Shown: positions 62,556-64,000 of the stretch, piece by piece
Layout of the letters: every line of letters begins with the position of its first letter
Numbering within the stretch: position 1 is the stretch's first letter
Source: Symsagittifera roscoffensis
Lineage: Eukaryota > Xenacoelomorpha > Acoela > Convolutidae
NCBI RefSeq assembly: GCF_963678635.1
Contig: NC_087071.1
Location: 40,503,797 to 40,567,796, forward strand
Reading direction: 5' to 3'
DNA length: 64,000 nt
Notes under the pieces: model-generated
What the model was told of the DNA's origin: nothing
Databases searched by the model: none
The model's input: only the letters and a program-made list of their open reading frames with translations
Position numbers and translations under genes: made by a program

Positions 62556-64000
62556 TTACAAATAAAAAATTTCGTCGAAAATTATTTTGTCATTTATTGT
62601 TCCGAGTACGCAAGCGGCGTTCGCAATCTGTATTGCCAGGGAGATTCTCTGTTTTAAAAAGCTGCCTGCCCTGGGTTCCTCAGTGCATATGCTTAAGTTC
62701 TTACAAAGCTTGCTCAAAAAAATTTCCGTGCTGGGGCAGGCCGCGACCGGAATTTCAAAAACTAGCGGTTGAAAAAGATATCCATCATTTACAAGATCTT
62801 TATACTTGTCAATTTTTCGCTCTTCCGCTTCAGCGGCAGCCGTACCAGGGTTACAAACAGACCTGGCATTAATCCTACAAGGAGTTAAGGAGTCGACTAC
62901 CGTTACATCCCACAAGAGCTGCTTACCAACAGCCCATGGAACGAGCGTCAAACTGTCTGGTCGCTTCTGATTGGTCCTGAAGAGGTGTCGTGGTTCTAAA
63001 ACAGACGGAATGTGAGTAGAAGATAAACTCTACTTTATAAGGGCATTCAGGTTTGAATGCCTAGAGAATTTCCCTGCACTTTTGTGGCAAGAAAGACCAT
63101 GCCAACCATCCTCGGTAACGTCTTTTCCGCACACGCATTTATGCCGTTCGCATATTTTCGAGCCTAATCGAAGTCCTATCGCAATTCTGAGTTGTTGGTT
63201 CGACAGTTTTAACCTTAAATTTTTGCACGGGATGACGTTCAACCATTGGGAGCCAAATCTATCCTGGAACGCGTTGAATCCTTTTACTTCCGTTGGTTCG
63301 AGTCGTAAAATCAAGTCCGCAATTTCGCTGTCAAAATTGGCTCAGTCCAATTTTTTTGGATTTCATTTTCCGGAGCCATTTCAATTTTTCCAAGTTCAAA
63401 CCACCTTTTAAGCGCATCATCATAAGTTCCATCCACATGCTCCAAACCAAAGATTTCATTCAAGGCATCTTTTGCTCCTACTGCTGAGGCTAAGAGAGCG
63501 GGTAAAGCGAGTAGACGAGCGGAAGAAACGCCCAAGCCACCTTTGGCTGCCGGGAGAACTGCTTGTAAAAACTGGTTATCATCCATTTTCACGTTAGTGA
63601 CCTTGCATAACGAATTTCTTAGTAATTTATCGTAGCGTTCCAAAAAATCATTTTGCAAAAAACAAGGGCTTGTACGCAAAAAATATAGGAGTTTTGGCAT
63701 GCTAAAGCAAATTTTCAGGAGGTAAAAACCATAATGGGCGTCTAATTTGTCAATGAAATCCGAGATTTTTTCAAGCTCCTTAATTTTTTTGTCGAGCAAT
63801 TCCTTTCGCAAAGTTCGCCGATTGGAGATCCTAAAATGAGGAGTTCTTCTTTTGTTTTTATTTTTATTTTGGGGCATATTTTTCGAAATTGTGTTAAAAT
63901 TGAATTATACTGTGTACTAGTAGTCGGTCCCAAAAAAACAAAGTTCGCACTTCTCAGTGTTCAAGCTTAGGCCGTAAATTTGTTCCAATTTCAGAATGTT
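62556..64000 (-). mobile_element. REL-endonuclease-class LINE, 3' half (runs off the window)
   Basis: Reading from the right edge, the order is as follows. EELLILGSPIGE (63,742-63,933 frame). KISDFIDKLDAHYGFYLLKICF then SMPKLLYFLRTSP and LPAAKGGLGVSSARLLALPA (63,311-63,877), the RT thumb side. RIAIGLRLGSKICERHKCVC then GWHGLSCHKSAG (63,030-63,314), a CCHC-type zinc motif. KRPDSLTLVPW with WDVTVVDSL, then AEERKIDKYKDL and FQPLVFE (62,556-63,000), an RPD...D...E..K pattern like the restriction-like endonuclease of R2/NeSL-type LINEs. One in-frame stop (63,027-63,029) and two frame changes (near 63,311 and 63,820) make this copy a pseudogene. The stop at 62,556 looks natural, giving the ORF end. 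Confidence 0.8.

Overview
This window is eukaryotic, AT-rich, repeat-dominated DNA, most likely from an invertebrate animal. It holds metazoan-type BEL/Pao, Gypsy and non-LTR elements and one small secreted Kunitz-like gene. It shows no bacterial operons or ribosome-binding logic. I cannot name the species. Almost everything is mobile DNA, much of it nested.

Layout. 1-8,650 is AT-rich sequence with a terminal hairpin, a dispersed short motif and a long imperfect inverted repeat (arms near 1,129-1,960 and 5,340-6,530). Near its centre sits the only host-like gene, a secreted six-cysteine Kunitz-type protein on the minus strand (3,728-3,955), with 33-bp tandem repeats just upstream; a small inverted-repeat element lies at 5,026-5,229. 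8,650-24,604 and 33,417-37,440 hold four decayed copies of a CR1/jockey-like LINE. Two of these form a 4.18-kb tandem duplication (14,939-23,290), and three carry solo-LTR-like inserts. A different LINE type, related to elements with a restriction-like endonuclease, lies at 12,164-15,075 and again at 62,556-64,000.

An 8.8-kb BEL/Pao element (24,605-33,411) is inserted in the fourth LINE copy, with 311-bp LTRs and a perfect 5-bp target duplication. It carries an extra SGNH-like open frame between its 5' LTR and gag.

The most unusual object is a giant LTR element of about 24.9 kb on the minus strand (37,441-62,328), bounded by direct repeats of about 0.82 kb. From 5' to 3' it has a 2.8-kb leader with a 1.1-kb minisatellite, gag with two zinc knuckles, retropepsin, Gypsy-type RT/RNase H and integrase. 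Then follow about 12.5 kb of non-gag-pol coding sequence: a macro-domain-like region, a coiled-coil/SGNH-hydrolase-like region, a 1.88-kb internal tandem duplication, and several long orphan frames (209, 367 and 524 codons). A second copy of the small inverted-repeat element has landed in it. Gag-pol supplies the retrotransposition functions. The role of the downstream block is unknown and is the best candidate here for something undescribed.
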